From: Bombardia bombarda
Taxonomy: Eukaryota; Ascomycota; Sordariomycetes; Sordariales; Lasiosphaeriaceae
Assembly: GCA_030512295.1 (NCBI GenBank)
Contig: JAULSR010000004.1
Location: 1,984,001-2,048,000 of the forward strand
Length of the DNA: 64,000 nucleotides
Reading direction: 5' to 3'
This document shows positions 11,004 through 20,838 of the stretch, one piece after another. The position numbers and the translations under genes are program-made. Within the stretch, counting starts at the first letter, position 1; each line of letters starts with the position of its first letter. Below the pieces are notes generated by a model. It was not told where the DNA came from and did no database searches. It saw nothing but the letters and a program-made list of their open reading frames with translations.

Positions 11004-12336
11004 GTTCCTCTTCTTTTTCTTCTTCTCCCCTTTTCTCCGCATGGGAACAAACATTTGGGGGAATGACAGGCGCGGGGGAATTGAGGGAAGAATATTATGT
11101 GATGCTTCCCCCAGGTTGAGTCAGCCGTAGCTGGAAAAAGATGTCCTGCATGAGATACGGCAAGGGCAGGTGCTCTCCCGTGAGCTAATAATTAGGTAAC
11201 GTTAGCATTTCTAACTGCCTTCCTCAGAGGCCAGCCCGGTCAATGTCACAGCAAGCAGGTGGTGGCGTCAGCGTCTGTCAGACTGTCAGCTGCTCATTCG
11301 AATTATAATGGAGCTCCTGGACGGGTCAATGGACAGACACTAGTTCTAGCACCGTTCTATGATCAAGATTACGGTATTCTTGATGGGTATTCGGGGAAGA
11401 CCTGGGGGAGGAGACCTGGGAGAGGAGACCTGGGGAACCGGAAACATGCCTCGGCCGTGACTCGGCCTTCGCCCGGCTTCACATGCGCCAATACAACCTA
11501 GAAGGTTGCGGGTAGCGGGAGAGGCTGTCTGTCCTCATAACCTGGGGTCGGGCCAGTTGATCGAAGCCCAATCCCATAACAACTGAACAAAGCGTTCAAT
11601 GTCCTCGAGACAAAACAAGCCTCAACGAATCCAACACCTACCTACCTACCTACCTACCTACCTTCCTACCTACCTACCTTCCTACCTACCTACCTACCTA
11701 CCTACCTACCTACCTACCTACCTAATTACCTAACTGTCGCATCCGCAGTTCCGCAGTTCCGCCAGCCCGCAGCCCACATCCGCTCCCGCTTTCACAAAAA
11801 TCTGCTGACGTCGCTCTCATTGTGTGCACCTTACGTTCCAGTGCCTGGTTGACGCCGCTTATCGGACGACGTCCTGCATGAGTCGCGTTGTCACCCTGGC
11901 AAGTCTGGCAAATCCGAGCACTGCTATTTGTCGCCGCTGTTCCGATCAGGCTGGAGGGTAAAGTGGCTGCAGCACGCGCAGGCCACGGCGAATCGGTACA
12001 GGGGAGAGTGACGCATCCCGACATTCTTTGGCGTTTGGAAACTGCTATCTCCTGCATCCGCTTCCGTCTAGCTGCGTTGCGCCGAGAGCTGCCCAGGCCT
12101 GGTGCGACTGGAAACTAGGGGTGTGGAAAACGAGCTCCGAATTAATGGCCGCACTGCGAAGTGGGAGCATCCATAAAAAAGAAATGGCGTCGTCTGATTC
12201 ATCACGTCGCACCACCACTGCCGCTGCCTCCTCCACTTCCACTTCCTCCTCCTCCTCGTCCTCCTCCACATCACCTCTGTCGCCCTCGTCCTCGTCCTCA
12301 TCCTCCCTCTCCCGCCTACAAAACATCGCAAACCAC
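11004..12336. other. Intergenic with tetranucleotide repeat, upstream of aspartate aminotransferase
   Basis: No separate gene supported. It contains the TACC microsatellite at 11637-11723. The last ~190 bp (12145-12336) are C/T-rich and remain in frame with the aminotransferase, so they are either its leader or an N-terminal extension. Confidence 0.55.
11637..11723. repeat. (TACC)n tetranucleotide microsatellite
   Basis: About 21 near-perfect copies of CTAC/TACC, interrupted by two CTTC variants. Confidence 0.95.
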
Positions 12337-14058
12337 ATGTCGTCGCTATCAACCACAAGTTTCCCGGCCGAGGCCGTTCCTCAGGCCCCCGAGGATGCCC
12401 TTTTCGGCCTGATGCGGGCCTACAAGGCAGATGAGAGCCCCAGCAAGGTCGATTTGGTATGTTTGAGTCACACACCTACACCCACTTGAGCTTCAGCTTG
12501 GAGCTTGAGCTCCTAGCGCATCCCTCCTGTTCCCCCATGACCAATTCGCAACACGCATCGGTCTGCGCTGCAGCTGATCAAGTCGTGCTAATTTCTCTTT
12601 GTCATCTCTAGGGCATTGGCGCCTATCGAGGCGATGATGCAAAGCCCTGGGTGCTTCCCGTTGTCAAGAAGGTAGCTGCACCGGCTCGACCAGAAGTCAT
12701 TTTCAGCTTTCTCAATTGCACACCCCTTTGGTTCCCAGTTAGGCAGTTTGTTTGCTTCTCTGTCTGCGGGCGGCTGGATGTCGTCAGAACCAGGGTCTGC
12801 CAAGCGCGTCCTGTAGCTGGACAGATTAGCTCGCGCCCCTCCATCTTTCTCCCCTCCCCTCATTTGTGCCCCGCCATCCGCCTTCCAGGCCTTCCATGCA
12901 TAAACCTATCGACTCCATGCTTCTTCCCCCGCCTCGTCCATTTGAGCTCGCACTGACAAGAACAATTTCACAAAACCATAGGCAGATGAGATCTTGCGCA
13001 ACGACCCGAACCTTAACCATGAATATCTCCCTATCGCCGGACTCGCCTCCTTCACCAGTAAGGCATGCGAGCTTCTTCTCGGCCCTTCCTCCCCCGCCAT
13101 TTCAGAGAAGCGTGTGACTTCGGTGCAGACCATCTCGGGTACTGGCGCCGTCCACCTCGGCGCCCTCTTCCTCGCCAGATTTTTCAAGGTAAACGGCGCC
13201 AATCGCACCGTTTATCTCAGCAATCCCACATGGGCGAACCACAACCAAATTTTCGAGAACGTCGGCATTCCCGTCGCCACCTACCCTTATTTTGACAAGA
13301 AGACAAAGGGGCTGGACATTGAGGGCATGAAAAGGGCACTGGTCGATGCCCCCGACCACAGCATCATCCTGCTGCATGCCTGTGCTCACAACCCAACTGG
13401 CGTTGATCCCACTCCCGAGCAGTGGCGCGAAATTGCTGAGGTCATGGCGACCAAGAAGCACTTCCCCTTCTTCGACACCGCCTACCAGGGCTTTGCCTCT
13501 GGTGACCTCGACCGCGATGCCACCGCCATCCGCTATTTTGTCGAGAAGGGCTTTGAGCTCGTCATTGCCCAATCATTCGCCAAGAACTTTGGCCTGTATG
13601 GCGAGCGTGCCGGTTGCTTTCACTTCCTAGCGTCGCCATCTCCCGACGCCGCTGGCATCACCACTCGTGTCGCTTCCCAGCTCGCCATCCTGCAGCGGTC
13701 TGAGATCAGCAACCCTCCCATCTACGGCGCCAAGATTGCATCTACTGTGCTGAATGACAAGGCATTGTTCGCAGAGTGGCAGGACAACCTCCGCACCATG
13801 TCGGGTCGCATCATTGACATGCGCAAGGCGCTGCGGAGCAAGCTCGAGGAGCTAGGAACGCCTGGCACCTGGAACCACATCACGGACCAGATTGGTATGT
13901 TCAGTTTTACTGGCTTGAGCGAGAAGCAGGTTCTTCGGCTCAGGGACGAGTTCCACGTCTACATGACCAAGAATGGACGAATCAGCATGGCTGGGCTTAA
14001 TACCAGGAACGTGGACTACTTCGCCAAGGCAGTGGATAAGGTCGTCCGCGCCGCGTAG
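12337..14058 (+). CDS. Aspartate aminotransferase, PLP-dependent (cytosolic type)
   Basis: Three exons, 12337-12456, 12612-12671 and 12982-14058, give 418 residues from the ATG of MSSLSTTSFPAEAVPQ, the usual fungal cytosolic start. The second exon encodes GIGAYRGDDAKPWVLPVVKK; the third begins ADEILRND and carries TISGTGAVHLGALF, HACAHNPTGVDPT, and the PLP lysine in QSFAKNFGLYGER. The enzyme interconverts aspartate and oxaloacetate with glutamate and 2-oxoglutarate. The reading frame stays open upstream to ATGs at 12184 and 12145, adding a 51-64-residue Ser/Thr-rich extension. I chose 12337 because the extension looks like a translated C/T-rich fungal leader, but an isoform with it is possible. 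The second intron, 310 bp, is long for this region. Confidence 0.93.
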
Positions 14059-15064
14059 TAAGCATACCCCTCAGCAGACAATGAGTTACGGCGGAATTTA
14101 CCTCGTAGCTCTATGGCCACAGTAAAGCCCAACCCGAAGAAAGTGGTTGGGATTGTAGTAATTATTTTGAATGGTTTCATTTTCTCTTCTGTGTTTTCTT
14201 CGTTCTTCCTTATTTTTCATTAAGTCATGTACTACCTACCTATTGGGATTCTGGATGCTCCTAAGGAGTCAGGTGTGCTCTGAACAAATCTCTATCCAAA
14301 AGATGATCGCCAACGCCATGATTGGCCAGCCTGGATTTCACAAGTGCTCATAGAATCGACAACTCTCTAGAAACAGGTACATTTCCTCTCAATATAGACC
14401 GGGCATGGCTAAAGATTAGTCTGTGTAGCAGGCTGATATTATTATTAGCAATAACAAATCCACTCAACCTGGACATATATCATGTAAGATGCAAAGGTTC
14501 ACTTCAAGTTGTTCTGTTAATCCAGGCCGAGATGAGAGACCTGCCCCTTCTATATACCCTTGTATGTAGTCTTCGTACGCTCCTGTTACATCAAGACTCC
14601 TCCTAACCACCTAGTTTGCTCGTTGCGCGGAATGATGGCAAGACAAACGGATTTCTCTTTCGTCGTTTGCCGATTGGTATCGGCTGACCTTAGGGGTCGA
14701 TGTTGGCGGGTGAATGTATTCACCTGAGTTTGCATTCATGCGTGGAATCTCCCGAGCCCACCGGTTGACCCCCTCAAGTGTTGTTGCACTTTATGCAAAT
14801 ATACTGTTATCTTTCCAGTCTAGTATCCAAGCTACCGTAGCCACTGCTCCAAAGCTGGGGTATCTGCTTCAGTAGAGCAGCACTGATGCAAATTCAGCTT
14901 TTAACCGGGATATCATATCCATCGACTGGAGCGTCTGCCGGCCAAACATGGACACAAAACTCCTTGGACATTGAGGTGTGAGGTACCAAGGGAGACGGGC
15001 CAATCAGCAAAAAGGCAGGCGCAGTCTTTAGTTTCAAATGTGCTTGCCACCTTGCATCTGAAGG
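14059..15064. other. Convergent intergenic region, no gene
   Basis: The 3' flanks of the aminotransferase and of Ufe1. Short AT-richer segments; no supported ORF. Confidence 0.55.
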
Positions 15065-16162
15065 CTAGAAGACCAAATCCCAGACGATAAGAAAGGCGCA
15101 CAAGCCCGTGGCAGCAAAGAAGGTGTAGCGAGCCGGGCTGGACCTTGTGGCAGCATTCTTCAGTTCCCGGTTTCCCTTAGTAACGCCCTCTGCGGTCTCT
15201 GTAGAGTCGGCCACCATCTGGTCGATGTGCTCGGATTGGGTTTTGAGGTTGCTGACGAGCTTAGTCTGCAGCTCGGCTATTTCGAGAATTGATTTCTCTG
15301 CCGTTCTGTTGCTGCGATTAGAATGGCGGGATTCGGAACGCCTGGAGGAGGATGAAATTGAGACAGGGAAAACGTACCTGACCTTGTCCAGGGTGCTCTC
15401 GTAATGTTTGAGCATGTCCTGGTTACCTTTTTCAAACATGTGCATCTGCTCATTCGTGATGTCACTCGGCGGCGGTAGTCTCTTGTCGTTTTGGTGGCCA
15501 GGAGGCAGAGAAGAACCAGTGGCGGGAAGCCTCGCTTTGGCCAAAAGACTTCTGTTCTTTTCCAGCTCCCTCGTAAGGCGCGTCTCCATCATGCGCTGCT
15601 GTGTGTCGGCAGCTTCGCTGAGACGCTGGCGCAGGAACCACAGGATGGCCTCGTGGTGGACACCAAGTTGGCGCGCAGCAGCCTCGGCAGCGGCGTGCTC
15701 GGAGGTCTTGTAGGCAGCAGCCCCACCAGCGCCGGCAGCACCGCCGGCAGCCCAGGATCCCAGGACGCCGAGCCCACGCGAGTACTTTTTCTGTATCAAG
15801 GCGGCCTGCGTGTTTTGGCGCAGGTTCTCGGCGTCCTCGAGGGCACGGATGCGGGCGTTGAGGTCCCGCAGTGTCATCTTGGCATCGGCATCGATCTCCT
15901 CGCGGTCACGGTCGGTGAGTGAGAGGGGCTCTGGGAGGGCAGCCCTGCTGGGGGTGCGGAGATGGGTCTTGCGCGGAGCAGCGGTCGAGAGGTAGGCCTG
16001 GCGCAGTTTCAGGAGCTCGGAATGCAGTCGGCCCACGAGAGAGCTTATGCGATGGGCGTCCTTGAGGAACTCGTCGGCTGCCATGTCCAGATTGAACGGC
16101 CTCGTCGGCGGTGCTTCATGGCGCTTGAGGAGGCCATTGAAGGCCGTCGTCAGGTCCGCCAT
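15065..16162 (-). CDS. UFE1: ER t-SNARE Ufe1 / syntaxin-18-like
   Basis: Two exons on the minus strand, 16162-15378 and 15311-15065, give 343 residues. The N-terminal helical domain has the syntaxin-18 start MADLTTAFNGLLKRHEAPPT and is followed by an Ala/Gly-rich linker. The SNARE motif follows the splice (EIAELQTKLVSNLKTQSEHI, with a zero-layer-type Gln), and the chain ends in a single C-terminal membrane anchor, FFAATGLCAFLIVWDLVF, as expected for a tail-anchored Q-SNARE. Ufe1 acts at the ER in retrograde Golgi-to-ER fusion. The 66 bp intron (15312-15377, GTACGT donor, CGCAG acceptor) is a multiple of three without a stop, so the unspliced message would still be translatable with 22 extra residues. 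A long GT/CA microsatellite starts about 30 bp upstream of the ATG. Confidence 0.9.
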   Translation of the reverse strand: MADLTTAFNGLLKRHEAPPTRPFNLDMAADEFLKDAHRISSLVGRLHSELLKLRQAYLSTAAPRKTHLRTPSRAALPEPLSLTDRDREEIDADAKMTLRDLNARIRALEDAENLRQNTQAALIQKKYSRGLGVLGSWAAGGAAGAGGAAAYKTSEHAAAEAAARQLGVHHEAILWFLRQRLSEAADTQQRMMETRLTRELEKNRSLLAKARLPATGSSLPPGHQNDKRLPPPSDITNEQMHMFEKGNQDMLKHYESTLDKVRYVFPVSISSSSRRSESRHSNRSNRTAEKSILEIAELQTKLVSNLKTQSEHIDQMVADSTETAEGVTKGNRELKNAATRSSPARYTFFAATGLCAFLIVWDLVF

Positions 16163-16188
16163 TTCAGAGCACTCATCTGGGTGCGTGC

Positions 16189-16277
<89 letters not shown>

Positions 16278-17438
16278 CGAATAAGTAGGATAGCGACAAT
16301 GACAGCATCTATGCATTGAACCAGTGACGTGGCTGGTTCCATTGGGCAGGCACCTCTGTGGCTCGAGCTTCACCTGTGGCTTCACCCGACTACATGTACA
16401 TGTACCTATAAGTATCATCCCCACTTAACCGCAGCCAATGCTCACAGGGGTTGAGGGGCCCTGAGGCTCCTTTCCGTTCTTTGTGAAACCCGAGACGGGA
16501 CCAGAACGACAGGGACGAGCACCGGCACTGCAGAACAGACCACGCGACACACCTTTGACTTTCTTGGATGCGCCCTCCATCGGCACTTCCCTCTCACGCC
16601 TACTTTTCAATGACTGAGAGACCGCTTCATGGAATGGCCACAAGCTGGACCTCTGTTTTATTTCCCACTGACCGACCATAATAGGGCAAAAAGGAAAAGG
16701 CAAGTGCGTACCGCAGACTTGGTACTCTCAAGAAACGGCACATCATCCGGATATGCATGTCGTGTGCAGGACCGGAGCGCGTACAGTTAAGGTAGTTGCG
16801 TACTGTTGATGTCGGTGCCGGTACGGCCCAAGGTTGCCTGCCTCGGTTGCTAACCGTCTTTAACAGTGGAGCGAGCTCTGTCCCGCGTGCCCACCTTGCC
16901 CGCACCCGATCTCGACAAGTACGAAGTAGCGCTTCCGCCTCTCCCATCGGGCTTCAAAGCTTGGCTTCGAGGATTAAACCTATGATCCCCAGCCGTCTGG
17001 GGCTGGAGCCGATACCGCAACGCCGCCTTGCGCCCACCATGACATTGAACACGCCTGAACCTGGCATCCCGTGGAAAATGATGACGAAGCAGAGGTGTGC
17101 TTTTCTGCTCTCGCACAGAAGAAAATCGCCCTTTGAGTTTTGCGCTACAAGCGAACTGGAATCGGGCTAGAATTAGACTGAACATGAGCCCGGGAATAAA
17201 CAGTCAAACTGTCTCCCCTCCCCTCCCAACCAACGGCTCACTTGCCTATCAAGCACCCCAAGACCCATTCCCGGTTGGACAAGGGGTGGTCATAAAGTGA
17301 TGCAAGGTGCAGGCCGGTGCTGATCTCGTGGGTCAAGTGGCCCGGCAATGGCTGATGTCCATTGCCAGCTTCTTCATTTATCTACCAGCCGTGTTTCTTC
17401 CCTTTTCACATCCTCCAACATCCCTCGCCTGAATATGC
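16163..17438. other. Divergent promoter region between Ufe1 and MFS transporter
   Basis: Holds the GT microsatellite next to Ufe1 and no supported gene. Several overlapping short ORFs on both strands at 16400-17200 show no recognisable protein. Confidence 0.55.
16192..16274. repeat. (GT)n dinucleotide microsatellite
   Basis: About 41 uninterrupted GT units (CA on the Ufe1 strand), beginning about 30 bp upstream of the Ufe1 ATG, so within its 5' leader or core promoter. Preceded by GTGC units at 16181-16192. Confidence 0.97.
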
Positions 17439-19136
17439 ATGCTTGTCGCCATGAGTTCAGGTGACCCTTTGACGTCCACAGGACAAGACATCAAGCCATC
17501 GCCCGCCCCGGTCACCGCCACCGCCACCGGCGACAAGCTCGGCGAGAAGAACACGGCTGGTACGAGTGCTGGTGATGGTGATACTCATGGACACGACACG
17601 GATACCCCCTCTTCAGGTAGCTACAACACCAGCTCTGATCCCGAGTCCTCTGGGTCCCTTGGTCGGGTACCCAGTGGCCCACCTTACAGCGTCTTCTCAA
17701 AGGGGACCAAGAGATGGATTATTGGCATGATCACCTTTGCTGGCTTTGTGTCTCCCATGACGGCCAACATCTACTTTCCCGCACTCAACTCCATTGCCGC
17801 CGACCTCGATGTCTCGGTCGCCCTGATCAACCTGACATTGACCACCTACATGATATTACAGGGCATCTCCCCGGCCGTCTTTGGTGACCTGGGCGATATG
17901 GCCGGGAGGAGGCCCGCATTCATCATCTCCATAATCATATATATGGGTGCCAACCTGGGTCTCGCCCTCCAAAACAATTATGCCGCTCTCCTCGTCCTCC
18001 GCATGCTGCAGAGCGCCGGGAGCAGTGGCACCCTCGCCATGACTTTCGCCGTCGTCGCCGACGTCGCGGTGAGCGCCGAGAGGGGAAAGTACATGGGCAT
18101 CATGGGCACCGGCATCAACATCGGTCCCGCTCTCAGCCCCGTTCTCGGCGGGATTCTGGCACAATATCTGGGCTGGCGCGCCATATTCTGGTTTTGTCTG
18201 ATATTCAGCGGAACCTGGCTCGTACCATTTATCCTGGCCGTGCCTGAGACGTGCAGGAAGGTGGTGGGAAACGGCTCCATTCCGGCTCAGGGCTGGAACA
18301 TGACCCTCATCGACTACATCCGTTATCGTCGTCATCCCCCGGCTCAGAAGAAGGCGCCAGCGCGCAAGTTCCGCTGGCCGAATCCCTTCAATGTCTTGCG
18401 CGTCGTCGTCGAGAAGGATCTGGCCATGCTCCTATTTTACAGCACCATGGTCTATCTGGTCTTTATCCTGATCTGCGCCACCCTCTCAACCGAGTTCGCT
18501 CGCATCTACCACTATAGCAATCTGCAGATCGGCCTCTGCTACCTTCCCTATGGCTTTGGTTGCCTCGTCGCTGCCGTATTCCAGGGCCGGGTGCTCGACT
18601 GGAACTACCGCCGGCTCGCCCACAAAATCGGCTTCACCATCGACTACAAGCGAGGCGACGACCTCAGCAAATTCCCTATCGAGAAGGCCCGCATCGAGCC
18701 CTGTCTCCCTCTCCTCGTCGTGGGTATTGCAGCCACCATCTGCTATGGCTGGGTCTTACAGGCCGAGACGAGCCTCGCCGGCCCCCTAGTATTGCTTTTT
18801 GCCATAGGATTATGTGTCACGGGCTCCTTCTCCATTCTCAACACCCTCGTGGTTGACCTGTACCCTGAGGCGCCCGCGACAGCAGTTGCGGCTAATAACT
18901 TGGTACGTTGTCTCTTTGGCGCCGGCGGCACGGCGGTCATCGAGTCTATGCTAGGGGGGATGGGCAGGGGCTGGACCTATACGTTCTGGGCCCTCGTACT
19001 TGTCGTTTTCTCTCCCATTCTCTGGATCTTGATTCAGAGGGGTCCTGGGTGGAGGGAGGCAAGGCGACTCAGGGTACTCGAGGCAGCAAAGAAAAAAGAA
19101 GAAACCGAGGCTGAGACTCTCCAAAGCCAGGACTAG
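17439..19136 (+). CDS. DHA1-type MFS transporter (Qdr/Aqr1-like)
   Basis: Intronless, 565 residues; the second ATG at 17451 is an equally possible start. A polar N-terminal tail of about 85 residues rich in Ser/Thr/Gly leads into the first membrane helix (IIGMITFAGFVSPMTANIYF). The cytoplasmic loop after helix 2 carries the MFS A motif in the form GDLGDMAGRRPA, and helix 5 the motif GINIGPALSPVLGGIL, typical of drug:H+ antiporter family 1. About twelve hydrophobic helices are visible, with a charged central loop at about 285-325. It resembles fungal quinidine-resistance-type exporters; the substrate cannot be told from sequence. The C-terminus is Lys/Glu-rich and cytoplasmic. Confidence 0.88.
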   Translation: MLVAMSSGDPLTSTGQDIKPSPAPVTATATGDKLGEKNTAGTSAGDGDTHGHDTDTPSSGSYNTSSDPESSGSLGRVPSGPPYSVFSKGTKRWIIGMITFAGFVSPMTANIYFPALNSIAADLDVSVALINLTLTTYMILQGISPAVFGDLGDMAGRRPAFIISIIIYMGANLGLALQNNYAALLVLRMLQSAGSSGTLAMTFAVVADVAVSAERGKYMGIMGTGINIGPALSPVLGGILAQYLGWRAIFWFCLIFSGTWLVPFILAVPETCRKVVGNGSIPAQGWNMTLIDYIRYRRHPPAQKKAPARKFRWPNPFNVLRVVVEKDLAMLLFYSTMVYLVFILICATLSTEFARIYHYSNLQIGLCYLPYGFGCLVAAVFQGRVLDWNYRRLAHKIGFTIDYKRGDDLSKFPIEKARIEPCLPLLVVGIAATICYGWVLQAETSLAGPLVLLFAIGLCVTGSFSILNTLVVDLYPEAPATAVAANNLVRCLFGAGGTAVIESMLGGMGRGWTYTFWALVLVVFSPILWILIQRGPGWREARRLRVLEAAKKKEETEAETLQSQD

Positions 19137-19638
19137 GGTTTATTGTAGACCATTTGAACTGTTGTGCAATGAGAATAATTAGACGACTGGGAAATAAGGT
19201 ACGGATAGATATTTTAATTGCTTGGTTATTATAAGAGTTAGACATATGTGTACACTGTGTTGACGATCGCACCGGAAAGTACATTAGCATAGGGGCGTAC
19301 TAGATTGCAAATGGTAGCTACCTTGGGAGCTTAGCTACCGACACTTTCATCCAGAATAAATACATTGATATATTCAGCATTTCATCTACATTCCTTCTCA
19401 TAGCTCTCCCTCCCTGCGTTTATCTTCGCGTTGTGATGATTGGCTTAGTAATCCCATAGATATCGTGTCTTGCATTAGTACGTTCTCAGATATCATATGT
19501 GAGTTGAGCTTGATTTACAAATACTATATGAGATTTTCAGGACGTTTGAATTCAATTAATATAAACTCGAAATTTGAAAGGGAATGATGGATGGCCAGAA
19601 TTGACGAGGAGGGCTTCGAAAAAACAAAAGAGGGAAGG

Positions 19639-19649
19639 AAAAAAAAAAA
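19639..19649 (-). terminator. T11 run downstream of tRNA-like element
   Basis: Eleven A on the plus strand (T11 on the minus strand), 22 nt past the 3' end of the tRNA-like cloverleaf, as expected for Pol III termination. Confidence 0.6.
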
Positions 19650-19670
19650 GAGTGCGAGTTGAGCCGGGAA

Positions 19671-19742
19671 TGCTAGAGCCGGGATTTGCACCCGAGTTTC
19701 CGCCTTGGGAGGGCGACGAGTTAACTACTACTCTACTCAAGC
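19671..19742 (-). ncRNA. tRNA-like Pol III element (anticodon-like CCC)
   Basis: On the minus strand, 72 nt fold into a full cloverleaf. Acceptor GCTTGAG pairs with CTCTAGC (one mismatch); D stem is GAGT/ACTC with an 8-nt loop; the anticodon stem TCGCC/GGCGG holds loop CTCCCAA, anticodon position CCC (Gly); the T stem TCGGG/CCCGG holds loop TGCAAAT. The T-loop departs from TTCRANY at its second base, and the D loop lacks the usual GG. A T11 run follows. It could be a diverged tRNA, a tRNA pseudogene or the head of a tRNA-derived SINE. An alternative reading places the A box a few bases upstream, at CAGCTTGAGTAG. Confidence 0.5.
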
Positions 19743-20838
19743 TGTGCACAGTATACCACGAGTGAGTATTTGCTGCAAGTTTGCTGGTTATCAATAGCTT
19801 AATTTGCCGCTAAGTGCTCGGTACGTTTGACCTTGTGTGTGGCTGGCAGGAGCCCCCGGTTGCATGTGGTATGCCATCCGGACAATTAGGCATCATATAA
19901 GCATTACAAGGCCTAGTCCATAACTTAAGCTTATATTACAGCGCAGAGGATGTGATGACTACGTGGTAGAGAGAACTTCCAGACTCATAAAACTAACTGC
20001 GTGCTTTATACATACGGAGACCAGTGTATGTTGGTGGTGGTTACTTAATTAGTCTAAGAGAAATAATCAAGATCTTTATTTGTGTATGTAATAGTATGTT
20101 GTAGTAACACCACCTTCACTTGAAACGCCGACCTCTTGTCGGTGCAGGAAGACGGGCCACCTTAATTACACTCCTGGAAAGAGCAAAGACGCGCAAGGAC
20201 AAGCAAGAATACAACTCATGGAAAGGCTTAATAATAATTGATATTTGGGTATAGAACTTCTACTACGTCACATCTATTCCTTCTACCTCCTCTGTTCCAG
20301 AGACATGCCTGGATAACAAGATGAAGGTATCTAAAAAGCTAAAACCACAACGTCCCCTTCAGTCAAGCCAACCCACAAGCTAGCTCCTGCGACAACAAGA
20401 GACGTACAGGCAGAGACACAAGAGACAATGGAGTGGTATCAACCGCAAACAAGAAATCTAACGTGTAGTCTACACCAGCCAGCCAGTGAGATAACCAGAA
20501 ACTAGCTCTCCTTTTTGAGAATTCAACACGCCAAAATCAGCGCACGCACGCACACATTATTACTCCCTTCGAAATCAGACCAAGCCCGGCCAAGTCAGAT
20601 ATGAGACAGAGACTATGGCCCATGATAACCACCAAACCAGCTGAAAATTCAAAACAAGCAAATGCTTCCTCCCAGTCCGACGTACATGCTCATGTGTGTC
20701 CCGGCTTGTCCCGCTATATGTAAAACCCAATTGTATCAACATATCCCTTGCACAGTGTCATCATACACTGATACACACTGGTGACTCCCCAACATATCGT
20801 CATACACTCATTCGTGCTCCCGTCAATCAATCAAGCAA

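Larger units (their letters stand above)
19137..20838. other. Intergenic, AT-richer, with tRNA-like unit
   Basis: No protein gene supported. Contains the tRNA-like element at 19671-19742 and its T-run. The part from about 20100 to 20838 is probably the 3' UTR of the giant protein gene on the minus strand. Confidence 0.55.

Noticed and set aside
11637..11723. TACC array considered as a CRISPR or telomere-like repeat
   Set aside because: Units of four bases with no spacers, and not TTAGGG; an ordinary microsatellite.
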